Positions 43,381 to 51,533 of a DNA stretch of 64,000 nt are shown here, one piece after another. The notes below the pieces were generated by a model that did no database searches, was not told where the DNA came from, and was given only the letters and a program-made list of their open reading frames with translations. The DNA is from Paraburkholderia terricola (GTDB taxonomy: Bacteria; Pseudomonadota; Gammaproteobacteria; Burkholderiales; Burkholderiaceae), in assembly GCF_900142195.1 (NCBI RefSeq), contig NZ_FRAB01000032.1, forward strand, positions 20,498 to 84,497. The letters are read 5' to 3'. The translations under genes were made by a program, and so were the position numbers. Each line of letters begins with the position of its first letter. Position 1 is the stretch's first letter.

Positions 43381-44832
43381 ATGAACCATTCTTCAGACAC
43401 CACCTTGCCATCGCCTTTGCCCGCGGGCGGCGAGCCGGGTCCGGTGATCGCCCGCCGCTCGCGGCGCAAGCGGCTTGCATGGAGCGCGGCGGGCATCGCG
43501 CTCGCCTTCATCGTTTATTGCGCGTATGCGCTGGTCTACCCCGAGCGCATGCCGCCCGCGGTGGGCGCGATCGTCGAGGACCTCACCGGCGCGAATCCGC
43601 ATCCGGTTCATTTGCTGCGTCCGCAAAACGCACCGCTGAGCGCGGTCGCTCTGCTCGGCAAACAGATTTTCTTCGACACGAGCCTGTCGGCTTCCGGCAC
43701 GCAATCGTGCGCGTCGTGCCACTCGCCGCAGCATTCGTATGGGCCGGATAACGCGTTCCCCGTGCAACTCGGCGGCGCGCATCTGAATCAGGCGGGCTAC
43801 CGGCCGCCGCCTTCGCTGACGTATCTGTACCGGCAGGCGCCGTTCAGCATCGGCCCGGATCAGGGCGACACCGACGCGCCGGTGGACATGACGCAACTCG
43901 CGTCGCAGGCCGCGGGCATGCAGCGCGCGCAAAAGACCGCGCTCGCCGCGCCCGCCGCTCCGGCGATGGTGCCGCAAGGCGGCTTGTTCTGGGACGGCCG
44001 CGCCGATACGTTGCAGGACCAGGCGCTTGGGCCGCTGACGAATCCGGTGGAAATGGCCAATGCCACGCCGGAGGATGTCGCGCGCAAGCTGCTGCAAACC
44101 CGGTACGTGGATCAGTTCAGGCAACTGTTCGGCCCCGCTATCGTCGGCAACCCGAGCCTGTTGATTTCCGAGGCGATGTTCGCCGTGGGTCGGTATCAGA
44201 TCGAGGACCCGTCGTTTCATGCGTTCAGCAGCAAGTACGACGACTGGCTCGAAGGCAAGGCGCGTCTCACGCATGCCGAACTGCATGGCTTGCAGCTATT
44301 CAACGATAAAGACAAGGCCAACTGCGCGGGCTGCCATTTGAGCCAGCCGAGCAAGGACGGCTTGCCGCCGCTCTTCACCGACACGCAGTATGAAGCGCTG
44401 GGCGTGCCGCGCAATCCGGCGATTCCGGCCAACAAGAACCCGACCTTCTTCGACATGGGCGTATGCGGGCCGTTTCGCCACGATCTCGCACAACAGACGC
44501 AGTACTGCGGGATGTTCCTGACGCCGACCTTGCGCAATGCGGCGCAACGCAAGGTGTTTTTTCATAACGGCGTGTATCACGATCTGAAGCAGGTGATGGA
44601 CTTCTATAACCTGCGCAATACCGCGCCGGAAAAGATCTATCCGCGCGACGCGGCCGGCAAGGTGCGGAAGTACGACGATCTGCCGGCGCAGTACCACGCC
44701 AACGTCGATGTCGGCGACGCGCCGTTCGATCGCAAGTTCGGCGATCAGCCCGCGATGAACGATCAGGACATACAGGACATCATCGCGTTCATGAAAACGT
44801 TGAACGACGGGTATCAGGACGGCAAGTCCTGA
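43381..44832 (+). CDS. Dihaem cytochrome c peroxidase / MauG-family protein
   Basis: A 483-aa membrane-anchored periplasmic dihaem protein. A hydrophobic helix at about 31-52 acts as uncleaved anchor. The two covalent haem sites are CASCH (110-114) and CAGCH (315-319). Further family segments are GGLFWDGRADTLQDQALGPL and FMTPTLRN-like FLTPTLRNAAQRKVFFHNGVY. It reduces hydrogen peroxide or oxidises a partner with electrons from cytochrome c. The region from 182 to 198 is an Ala-rich insertion. It lies between the phosphoesterase and a HAD phosphatase with no obvious operon logic. Confidence 0.92.
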   Translation: MNHSSDTTLPSPLPAGGEPGPVIARRSRRKRLAWSAAGIALAFIVYCAYALVYPERMPPAVGAIVEDLTGANPHPVHLLRPQNAPLSAVALLGKQIFFDTSLSASGTQSCASCHSPQHSYGPDNAFPVQLGGAHLNQAGYRPPPSLTYLYRQAPFSIGPDQGDTDAPVDMTQLASQAAGMQRAQKTALAAPAAPAMVPQGGLFWDGRADTLQDQALGPLTNPVEMANATPEDVARKLLQTRYVDQFRQLFGPAIVGNPSLLISEAMFAVGRYQIEDPSFHAFSSKYDDWLEGKARLTHAELHGLQLFNDKDKANCAGCHLSQPSKDGLPPLFTDTQYEALGVPRNPAIPANKNPTFFDMGVCGPFRHDLAQQTQYCGMFLTPTLRNAAQRKVFFHNGVYHDLKQVMDFYNLRNTAPEKIYPRDAAGKVRKYDDLPAQYHANVDVGDAPFDRKFGDQPAMNDQDIQDIIAFMKTLNDGYQDGKS

Positions 44833-44939
44833 AGCGTGACGGCGCACGCATGCCTCGCGCTGCCGCTGCGCTGCGCGGCGTCGTGAGAGCCGGTGAGGTA
44901 TCCTTGCCGGCTCCACGAACTTTTATCCCTACCCGCCAG

Positions 44940-45626
44940 ATGGCCGATTTTCCCTTCGACGCCGTACTCTTCGACTGCGACGGCGTGCTCGTCGATTCAG
45001 AACCCATCACCAACCGCGTGCTCACCGACATGCTCGGCGAGTTGGGCTGGCATTTGAGCGTCGAAGAGACGATGCGCATTTTTGTCGGCAAGGCCGTGAA
45101 GGACGAAGCCGCGTTGATCGAGGCGCGCACCGGCTACGCGATCACGGCGGACTGGCTCATGCAGTTTCGCGCGCGCCGCAATGCGGCGCTCGATCGGGAA
45201 CTGGTGGCGATTCCGGGCGCGGCGGCCGCGGTGCGCGCGCTTCATTCGGCGCTGAACGGACGCATTGCGGTGGCGTCGGGCGCGGACCGCATCAAGGTGG
45301 AATTGCAACTCGCCAAGGCGGGCATTCTCGAGTGCTTCGAAGGGCGGATTTTCAGCGGTCACGAAACGCCTCGCAGCAAGCCGTATCCCGACGTCTATCT
45401 GGCGGCCGCCGCCGCATTGGGCGTGGACCCGCGCCGTTGCGCGGTGGTGGAGGATACGGTGACGGGCGCAACGGCGGGCGTGGCCGCCGGCGCCACCGTG
45501 TTCGGCTATTGCCCGAGCGAGTTGGGCCACAGCAGCGCCACCGCCTTGCATGGCGCGGGCGCGGCGCAGATCTTTCGGGACATGGCCGGGTTGCCTCGCC
45601 TGCTCGCGGAATGGAGCGCGCGTTAA
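44940..45626 (+). CDS. HAD phosphatase, subfamily IA (beta-phosphoglucomutase/YieH-like)
   Basis: A 228-aa HAD hydrolase. Motif I is LFDCDGVLVDSEP (Asp12, Asp14), motif II VASGADR, motif III Lys in HETPRSKPYPDVY and motif IV VVEDTVTGATAGVAAG. The small alpha-helical cap after motif I places it with phosphoglycolate phosphatase, YieH and beta-phosphoglucomutase; substrate is open. ATG 44940 is the family start. It converges with the AhpD-like gene. Confidence 0.88.
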   Translation: MADFPFDAVLFDCDGVLVDSEPITNRVLTDMLGELGWHLSVEETMRIFVGKAVKDEAALIEARTGYAITADWLMQFRARRNAALDRELVAIPGAAAAVRALHSALNGRIAVASGADRIKVELQLAKAGILECFEGRIFSGHETPRSKPYPDVYLAAAAALGVDPRRCAVVEDTVTGATAGVAAGATVFGYCPSELGHSSATALHGAGAAQIFRDMAGLPRLLAEWSAR

Positions 45627-45661
45627 AGGCGCGTTGCGTTTAACGCTAACGCCGCGTTCGG

Positions 45662-46054
45662 CTATTCGAACGCGGGGTCGATCGGTACGCGATAGCCCAC
45701 GGCGAGACGGTTGGTCTCGTTCGCCATGCCGACCACCGCCAGCAGTTCGCCGAACATCTCGTCGGTCATGCCGGCGCGCCGCGCCGCGGCCGTGTGGCTC
45801 GCGACGCAATAGCCGCAGTTGTTGGTCACGCTCACCGCGACGTAAAGCAGTTCCTTGATCAGCGGATCGAGCGCGCCCGGCGCCATGACATCTTTCAGGC
45901 TGTCCCACGTGCGCGCGAGTGTCGGCGGATGGTTGGCGATGAATTTCCAGAAGTTGTTGACGTCGTCCACCTGGCGGGTCTGCTTGATGTCGTCGTAGAC
46001 CGCTTTGACTTGCGGGGATGCGGTGGAATAGTCGATGGGTTGAAGCTGGCTCAT
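45662..46054 (-). CDS. AhpD-like / carboxymuconolactone decarboxylase-family protein
   Basis: A 130-aa protein of the CMD superfamily. The redox CxxC-x3-H motif is present as Cys80, Cys83 and His87 (NNCGYCVASH), so a peroxidase or disulfide reductase role is more likely than lactone decarboxylation. The start MSQLQPIDYS has ribosome site AAAGGAGC seven bases upstream, which decides it over a 26-residue longer frame. It is a single gene downstream of cysS on the same strand with a 129-bp gap. Confidence 0.88.
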   Translation of the reverse strand: MSQLQPIDYSTASPQVKAVYDDIKQTRQVDDVNNFWKFIANHPPTLARTWDSLKDVMAPGALDPLIKELLYVAVSVTNNCGYCVASHTAAARRAGMTDEMFGELLAVVGMANETNRLAVGYRVPIDPAFE

Positions 46055-46183
46055 GGGTGCTCCTTTTGGTGCTGGGTTGGTGCTGGGTTGGTGATGGGCG
46101 GCGCGGCTCGCGCCTTTGTCAATTGTGCCCACAATCTTGCGAGCGGTGCGCGCGGACGGTCGGCGCCGCGATCCAGCGCCGCA

Positions 46184-47569
46184 CTATCGCGGTTTATCGA
46201 GCGGCCGCAGCACTTGCCCACTCAAGCTGTCTTCCACATGCCAGCCCGCCGCTCGCAACGCATCACGCAGACGGTCGGCTTCGCTCCAACGCCTGGCCTC
46301 GCGGGCCTTTACGCGCTCTTGCGCCAGTAGCGCGACTTCCGCGGGAATCGTGGCGGTGTCGTCTCGCCAGTCAGCGAGACCGAGACCGAGTACCGCATCC
46401 AGGCGATCGACGGTCGCTCTTCGCGTCGCGGCAGGCAATTCGCTCCTCACCACGTCCCACAACACCGCCAGTGCGCGCGGCAGGTTCAGATCCAGATCGA
46501 CCTCGGCCTTGAAGCGGGCCATGCAATTCGCGTCCGGCGTGCCGCCCTCCGGCCACTGTGCGTAAGTGCGGCGCAAGCGTTCCAACGCGGCTTGCGCCGC
46601 ATTCAGCGCGGCATCGTTAAAACGTAAACTGCTCCGATAATGGGCGCTCAGGCACAAATAACGGTAGGCAAGCGGATCGATGCCGCGCTCGCTCAACGTC
46701 CTCAGGCGCACAAAGTCACCTCCCGACTTCGACATCTTGCCGGTGTCCAGCGTGAGGAAATGGCCGTGCATCCAGAAATTTGCGAGTCGCGTGCCGTGGC
46801 GCGCCTGAGTCTGCGCGATTTCATTGCTGTGATGCACGGCAATGTGATCTTCACCGCCGCAATGAATATCGAACCACGGTCCGAGATATTTCGCCGACAT
46901 CGCCGAGCACTCGATATGCCAGCCTGGAAAACCGCGTCCCCACGGACTGTCCCATTCCATTTGACGCGTGGCGCCGGGCGGGCTGAATTTCCACAGCGCG
47001 AAGTCCGTCGCATGCCGCTTTTCCCCAAGCGCAATCCGCTTGCCGGCATGCAGGCCCGCTGCGTCGAGACGCGCCAAATAGCCGTAATCGTCCTGCCTGC
47101 TCGTGTCGAAGTAGACACCGTCCGTCGTCGTGTACGTGTAGCCATTGCGCTCGAGCCCGTCGATAAAGTCGATCTGCTCGGCAATGTGATCGGTCGCGCG
47201 GCACCAGACGGCGGGCTCCAGCAAATTGAGCGCGCGCCAGTCGTCCATGAACGCCGACGTGTACCGTTCGGCAATCGCCCATGCGGATTCGCCGGTGCGC
47301 CGGCTGCCCTTTTCCATCTTGTCTTCGCCTTCGTCCGCATCGGAGACGAGATGGCCGACGTCGGTAATGTTGACGACGTGCCGCACGATGTAGCCGTTCA
47401 GCGTCAGCACGCGCCGCAGTACGTCTTCGAACACATACGTTCGAAGATTGCCGATATGCGCGTGGTCGTACACGGTGGGGCCGCAGCAGTAGAGGCCAAC
47501 GTGATTCGCGCGAATCGGCTTGAAAGCGCGCAAGGCGCGCGACCACGTGTCGTACAGGGTGAGCGGCAT
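46184..47569 (-). CDS. cysS: Cysteinyl-tRNA synthetase, divergent paralogue type
   Basis: Charges tRNA-Cys. The 461 aa show the class I signature HIGN (38-41) in CCGPTVYDHAHIGNLRTY, the KMSKS loop at 278-282 and zinc ligands in YCCG, WHIECSAMS and CGGEDHIAVHHSNE. The subtype, with VGHLVSDADEGEDKMEKG after helix 3 and KMSKSGGDF, differs from the housekeeping CysS I remember from Burkholderia (which has KMSKSLNNF). A second, housekeeping cysS is therefore expected elsewhere in the genome. It is preceded by a putative Cys-responsive attenuator and followed by an AhpD-like gene. Confidence 0.92.
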   Translation of the reverse strand: MPLTLYDTWSRALRAFKPIRANHVGLYCCGPTVYDHAHIGNLRTYVFEDVLRRVLTLNGYIVRHVVNITDVGHLVSDADEGEDKMEKGSRRTGESAWAIAERYTSAFMDDWRALNLLEPAVWCRATDHIAEQIDFIDGLERNGYTYTTTDGVYFDTSRQDDYGYLARLDAAGLHAGKRIALGEKRHATDFALWKFSPPGATRQMEWDSPWGRGFPGWHIECSAMSAKYLGPWFDIHCGGEDHIAVHHSNEIAQTQARHGTRLANFWMHGHFLTLDTGKMSKSGGDFVRLRTLSERGIDPLAYRYLCLSAHYRSSLRFNDAALNAAQAALERLRRTYAQWPEGGTPDANCMARFKAEVDLDLNLPRALAVLWDVVRSELPAATRRATVDRLDAVLGLGLADWRDDTATIPAEVALLAQERVKAREARRWSEADRLRDALRAAGWHVEDSLSGQVLRPLDKPR

Positions 47570-47602
47570 TTTGATTCTTTCGCGCTGAGTGCTTCATGAA
47601 TG

Positions 47603-47632
47603 AAAAAAGCCACCGGTCGTGTAACGGGTGGC
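47603..47632 (-). terminator. Terminator-like attenuator hairpin in the cysS leader
   Basis: On the minus strand GCCACC / GGTGGC form a 6-bp GC-rich stem with a 12-base loop, followed at once by TTTTTT (47608-47603). It lies 33 bases before the cysS ATG and about 33 bases after the leader-peptide stop. Confidence 0.7.
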
Positions 47633-47664
47633 CTCAGGGATACGGACGTGTTCAGCTCGACTCG

Positions 47665-47742
47665 CTAGACGCAAGCTCCCCTCGGCAGGCTGTGACAGCA
47701 TGCGCGCAAAGAATGCGGACGGGAAAGAATAGAAGCGATCAT
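47665..47742 (-). CDS. Putative leaderless cysteine-rich leader peptide of cysS
   Basis: A 25-codon frame: MIASILSRPHSLRACCHSL, then PRGACV and a TAG stop. It has tandem Cys codons 15-16 and another Cys at 24, next to the stop. There is no ribosome site, but the predicted transcription start of the promoter at 47750-47778 falls on the A of this ATG, so it would be translated leaderless. Stalling at Cys codons when Cys-tRNA is scarce could prevent the downstream terminator hairpin and allow cysS transcription. The attenuation mechanism is inference; the peptide, promoter and hairpin are seen in sequence. Confidence 0.5.
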   Translation of the reverse strand: MIASILSRPHSLRACCHSLPRGACV

Positions 47743-47749
47743 GGAAACG

Positions 47750-47778
47750 ATGCTAACTGGTGTTTGCGGGCGGGTCAA
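47750..47778 (-). promoter_or_regulatory. Predicted sigma-70 promoter of the cysS leader
   Basis: Minus strand -35 TTGACC (47778-47773), 17-bp spacer, -10 TAGCAT (47755-47750). Seven bases later comes the ATG of the Cys-rich leader peptide, where the transcript should start. Confidence 0.5.
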
Positions 47779-48064
47779 TCTCAAAGCCGTCGAGCCCCAC
47801 GGCGTGCCATATGCCCGTCGACACAAAAACCCCTTCAAGACGCGCCGATCACATGAGCGCGGTCAGCGCTGTGAACGAGCACGCTTCCAAACCAGAGGTC
47901 TTCATGTGCGGGAAGAAAACCGGATGCACGACGACCTGCACGAGAATCTGAACCACCGCGTCATGCAAGAGCGTGATTCAAGAGGCTTGTCTCGAAGCGC
48001 GCAGAACTGTTTTTGACGCAGCATCCGCGCCGCACATGCCGCACCCGCAATGCACCCCACCCCA

Positions 48065-49615
48065 TCAGCCCGGCGTGCGGACCGCCACAGCAGCAGGAAC
48101 CGCCGCCTGCAAATGATCGCCGCCGTCCGGCGCCGACTCCGCAGGACGTACCGACCGCTCCGATTGCGCCAGCAGCGTGCCGACCGAAGGATCGATCGCA
48201 TCGGTAAACGGCTTCGGATCGAGGCCGATGGCGAGCACGAGCAGCGCCATTGCGCCGAGCAACGCGAACTCGCGCTTGCCGAGATCCCGAAGCTTGGCGA
48301 CGCGCGCATTGGCAATCGCGCCGAAGATCACGCGCTTGTACATCCACAGCGTGTAGGCCGCGCTCAGGATCAGCGTGGAAGCCGCGATCGAGCCGATCCA
48401 GAAGTTGAAGCGGATCGCGCCCATCAGCACCATGAACTCGCCGACGAAACCCGAGGTGCCCGGCAGCCCGATATTGGCCATCGAGAACAGCATCACGAAT
48501 GCGGCGAAGCGCGGCATCGTATTGGCGACGCCGCCGTATTCGGCGATCGACGCGGTTTTCGTGCGGTCGTACAGCATGCCCGTACACAACAGCATCGCGC
48601 CGGACACCACGCCGTATGACAGCATCTGCACGATCGCGCCGGCCTGGCCGATGCGGTTGAAGACGAACAGACCGAGCGTGACGAGCCCCATGTGTGCGAC
48701 CGTCGAATAGGCGAGCAAACGGCGCATGTCGGTTTGCACGAGCGCCAGCAGGCTCGCATAGATCACCGCGACGAGCGACAGCGTGATCATCATCGGCGCG
48801 AAGAAGTGGCTTGCCTGCGGCGCGATCGGCAACGCGAAACGCAGCAGGCCATAACCGCCCAGCTTCAGCATGCCGATCATCACGGCGGCGCCGGTCGGAC
48901 CGTCGAGGTGAACGTCCGGCAGCCAGCTATGCAGCGGCCACATCGGCACCTTCACACCGAAGGCAGCGAGAAAGCCCAGGAAGATCAGAACCTGCGGCAT
49001 GGTGCCGAGGCGCGTTTCACGCCATAGCGCGAGGTCGAAGCTGTGCGTCTGACTATACAGATACAGCATCGACATCAGCATCATCAGCGAGCCGAGGAAC
49101 GAGACGAAGAAGAACTTCACCGCGGCGTACGAGCGGTTCGAATGCCCCCACGTGCCGATCAGCAGATAGAGCGGAATCAGCGTCGCTTCGAACGAGATGA
49201 AGAACAACATGCCGTCGAGCGACGTGAACACGCCTTGCATGAAACCGGACAGCATCAGGAACGCGCCGAAGTACTGCGCGGTGCGCTCGGTGATCGACTC
49301 CCACGAAGCCACGACGATGATGATCGTCGTAAGCGCGGTCAGCGCGACCAGCCACAACGAAATCCCGTCCACCCCCACATGCCACGCGATATCGAAGGTG
49401 GGCGACCAGCGGACGTTCTCGACGAACTGCATCGACGTGACGTCGTTGCGGAAATTCGCGACCAGCGGAATCACCGGCAGGAAGCCCGCCACCGCACCGG
49501 CGAGAGCGAGCATGCGGGTGCGGCCGCGGGCCTTGTCCGATCCGGCGCGCAGCACGACCAGGCCGGCAACAATGGGGATCCAGATGAGAAGACTGAGAAG
49601 CGGAGGCAATGGCAT
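48065..49615 (-). CDS. Orphan NuoM-like proton-translocating subunit
   Basis: A 516-aa, about 14-helix membrane protein of the NuoM/ND4 (Proton_antipo_M) family. The functional glutamate is visible in FISFEATLIPLYLLIGTWG, and lysines in AFGVKVPMWPLHSWLPD and MLKLGGYGLLRF. Helices and the loop NIGLPGTSGFVGEF are intact. It is not in a nuo operon: neighbours are cysS and a phasin gene, so it is an additional copy. By my recollection of E. coli NuoM, the stretch between PTG and MLK is two residues shorter here. ATG 49615 lacks a ribosome site; an in-frame GTG at 49657 sits too close to GGAGG. Confidence 0.9.
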   Translation of the reverse strand: MPLPPLLSLLIWIPIVAGLVVLRAGSDKARGRTRMLALAGAVAGFLPVIPLVANFRNDVTSMQFVENVRWSPTFDIAWHVGVDGISLWLVALTALTTIIIVVASWESITERTAQYFGAFLMLSGFMQGVFTSLDGMLFFISFEATLIPLYLLIGTWGHSNRSYAAVKFFFVSFLGSLMMLMSMLYLYSQTHSFDLALWRETRLGTMPQVLIFLGFLAAFGVKVPMWPLHSWLPDVHLDGPTGAAVMIGMLKLGGYGLLRFALPIAPQASHFFAPMMITLSLVAVIYASLLALVQTDMRRLLAYSTVAHMGLVTLGLFVFNRIGQAGAIVQMLSYGVVSGAMLLCTGMLYDRTKTASIAEYGGVANTMPRFAAFVMLFSMANIGLPGTSGFVGEFMVLMGAIRFNFWIGSIAASTLILSAAYTLWMYKRVIFGAIANARVAKLRDLGKREFALLGAMALLVLAIGLDPKPFTDAIDPSVGTLLAQSERSVRPAESAPDGGDHLQAAVPAAVAVRTPG

Positions 49616-49780
49616 GTGTTCTTGGATACTTGGTGTGCGAAAACGAGTGCAAAACACCCCTCCAATACTTTCAAATGAGAAAGCATTGAAACGGATTTGA
49701 AGGCTTTGGTTCGCTGAGGAAGTCGGGCGGTACTAAACGACGTTTCTTTGAGGCAAATCAGCAAGGAGTAGGAGATTACC

Positions 49781-49809
49781 CTTATATAAAAGATTTTGCA
49801 GCGCATCAA
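49781..49809 (-). promoter_or_regulatory. Predicted promoter of the nuoM-like gene
   Basis: Minus strand -35 TTGATG (49809-49804), 17-bp spacer, -10 TATAAG (49786-49781), within an AT-rich stretch about 165 bp before the nuoM-like ATG. Confidence 0.5.
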
Positions 49810-49860
49810 TGAAAAAAAGTACTGGGCGAAACGCGCCATTGCTAGGAACGCTCTTGAACG

Positions 49861-49892
49861 AAAAGACGGAATGTGCAGACGCACATTCCGTC
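49861..49892 (-). terminator. Intrinsic terminator after the phasin gene
   Basis: A 12-bp perfect stem GACGGAATGTGC / GCACATTCCGTC with a 4-base loop at 49865-49892; on the minus strand TTTTCGTTC follows. It lies about 150 bp past the phasin stop. Confidence 0.8.
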
Positions 49893-50041
49893 ACTCGTCA
49901 AACGAGGAAGACGAAGGGCTGCATGCCCCCAAGCGAGGCATGAGGAGAAGAGGAAGCCGCGGCTGGACTACGCGATGTTATGTTTTTGAAAGCATTCGGC
50001 GACGAGAGCAGGTTCTTCTCATCGCCCTATTACGTTCGCGC

Positions 50042-50560
50042 CTAATTCGTTGAGCGCCGGCGCGAGCCGCGCCCCGACACCACGTTGCCGGTACTGTCGA
50101 GGATCGCGACGTCGGTCTGTTGCTCCGTCTCGCTGATCGCGGTTGCCGAGGGAAGCATCGGGTACGCCGCGTCCGCACCCGTTTGCTGCGCGTCGTCGCC
50201 GGCGGCGCTGATCCACGCCTCGAATTCGCGCGCGTAGTTCGCGAAGCCCTGCCGCGCCGTGGCGATCAATTCAAGCTGATTCTGCGCGACGATTTCGCCG
50301 AGATGCGTCATGTAGGCTTTCGCCTTGGTCGCGGCGGCTTCGGTCAGTTGCGTCTGCAAAAGGAACAGGTCGAATGGCGAGGCAGGCGACAGCGCTTCGG
50401 ACACAATCGCCTGACGTTCCGCGAGACTCGTTTTGATCGCCTGCACATTCAACTGCGTCACTTTTTCGAAACCCTCGAACGCACGTTGCGCGAAGTCGCC
50501 AAAAGCGGCGATGCCGGCGCTCTGTGTGTCGACAAGTTGCTGCGAGATCTGGCTGGTCAT
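50042..50560 (-). CDS. Phasin-family polyhydroxyalkanoate granule protein
   Basis: A 172-aa, nearly all-helical amphipathic protein of the PhaP/phasin_2 family, which coats PHA granules. The N-terminus is MTSQISQQLVDTQSAGIAAFGDFAQRAFEGFEKVTQLNVQ and the middle keeps LAERQAIVSEALSPASPFDLFLLQTQL, both typical. The C-terminal 35 residues are polar and variable and end in an RGSRRR basic patch. ATG 50560 has GGAG seven bases upstream; the much longer frame upstream is not credible. It is a single-gene transcript ending in a strong terminator. Confidence 0.87.
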   Translation of the reverse strand: MTSQISQQLVDTQSAGIAAFGDFAQRAFEGFEKVTQLNVQAIKTSLAERQAIVSEALSPASPFDLFLLQTQLTEAAATKAKAYMTHLGEIVAQNQLELIATARQGFANYAREFEAWISAAGDDAQQTGADAAYPMLPSATAISETEQQTDVAILDSTGNVVSGRGSRRRSTN

Positions 50561-50822
50561 GGTGCACTCCGGAAAGGACGTTTTCGCCGCGCTGAGGCTG
50601 GCGAGCAGTCGTCGACCGCCGCTGGGTCGCAGCAAGCGCTGTTCCATCGGGGTACGGCGGCGAACGATAATGAAGCGCGTCCCGGAGCGCGCGCGGCGAG
50701 CCCTGCGCCACGCAGGCAAGCCGCTTATACTGCGCCGGTTCACAAACAACACGCAGGCGCGGCGCGCACATTCATCGGCCGCCGCCACGCCGCCCTCTTC
50801 TGCCTGACTGACCGGATACCGC

Positions 50823-51533
50823 ATGCCTGGTGAGGACACTGCCGTTCCCGCGCTCGAGTGCCGCGGACTGAGCAAAAGCTATGGCGCCGGCCGCATCGTG
50901 CTGGCGCAACTCGATTTCACGCTGGAGCAGGGAGAATTCGTCGCGATCATGGGCGACTCGGGCGTCGGCAAGTCGACGCTGCTCAATCTGATCGCCGGTC
51001 TCGACAGCGCGGATAGCGGCGAGGTGGTCATCGACGGAAGCGCCGTTGCGCGTCTCGACGACAATGCGGCCACGCGTCTGCGCCGGCAAAAACTCGGCTT
51101 CGTGTTTCAGGCATTCCACGTGCTGCCGCATCTCACGCTCGCGCAAAACGTTGCGCTGCCACTGTTGCTGAACGATCTGTCCACGGCCAGTGCGCTCGAC
51201 ATGCTCGCGGCGGTCGGCTTGAGCGGCCGCGGCGACGATTTTCCGCGCCAACTCTCCGGCGGTGAGTTGCAGCGCGTCGCAATCGCGCGCGCGCTCGTGC
51301 ATCATCCCAAACTGATTCTCGCCGACGAGCCCACCGGCAATCTCGATCCCGATACCGCGCACGACGTGCTCGCCCTGTTTCGCGCGCAAAGCAAGGCGAC
51401 GGGCGCGGCCACGATCATGGTCACGCACTCGCAAGCCGCCGCGGCAATCGCCGACCGCATACTGATTCTGAGCGATCGCGGTTTGCACGCATCGTCCGGG
51501 CACACCGCGCGATCCGACCATGACGCGCACTGA
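50823..51533 (+). CDS. ABC transporter ATPase, LolD/YbbA (AttE-like)
   Basis: A 236-aa MacB/LolD-type ATPase. Walker A is GDSGVGKST (44-52), signature LSGGELQRVAIARAL near residue 143, Walker B LILADEPTGNLDPDT. It partners the large FtsX-type permease whose ATG lies inside its 3' end (14-base overlap). Together with that permease and a lipocalin-like exported protein it matches the AttEFGH arrangement described in Agrobacterium. Such systems act on envelope lipids or lipoproteins by mechanotransmission rather than classical import. Confidence 0.9.
   Translation: MPGEDTAVPALECRGLSKSYGAGRIVLAQLDFTLEQGEFVAIMGDSGVGKSTLLNLIAGLDSADSGEVVIDGSAVARLDDNAATRLRRQKLGFVFQAFHVLPHLTLAQNVALPLLLNDLSTASALDMLAAVGLSGRGDDFPRQLSGGELQRVAIARALVHHPKLILADEPTGNLDPDTAHDVLALFRAQSKATGAATIMVTHSQAAAAIADRILILSDRGLHASSGHTARSDHDAH

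Larger units (their letters stand above)
47570..48064. other. 495-bp region holding the cysS promoter and leader
   Basis: The left part carries a terminator-like hairpin, the Cys-rich leader peptide and a promoter for cysS (all minus strand). The right part (47780-48064) lies downstream of the nuoM-like gene; short frames there, including a plus-strand one with four Cys codons, have no ribosome site or family match. Confidence 0.5.
49616..50041. other. 426-bp AT-richer region between phasin stop and nuoM-like start
   Basis: It contains the phasin terminator (49861-49892), a candidate promoter for the nuoM-like gene (49781-49809) and a roughly 160-base leader with no recognised RNA motif. No gene is supported. 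Confidence 0.5.

Noticed and set aside
47853..47951. A short plus-strand frame with four Cys codons (ending MCGKKTGCTTTCTRI) near the cysS leader
   Set aside because: No ribosome site, no promoter on that strand and no match I recognise; probably chance within non-coding DNA. Worth only a conservation check.
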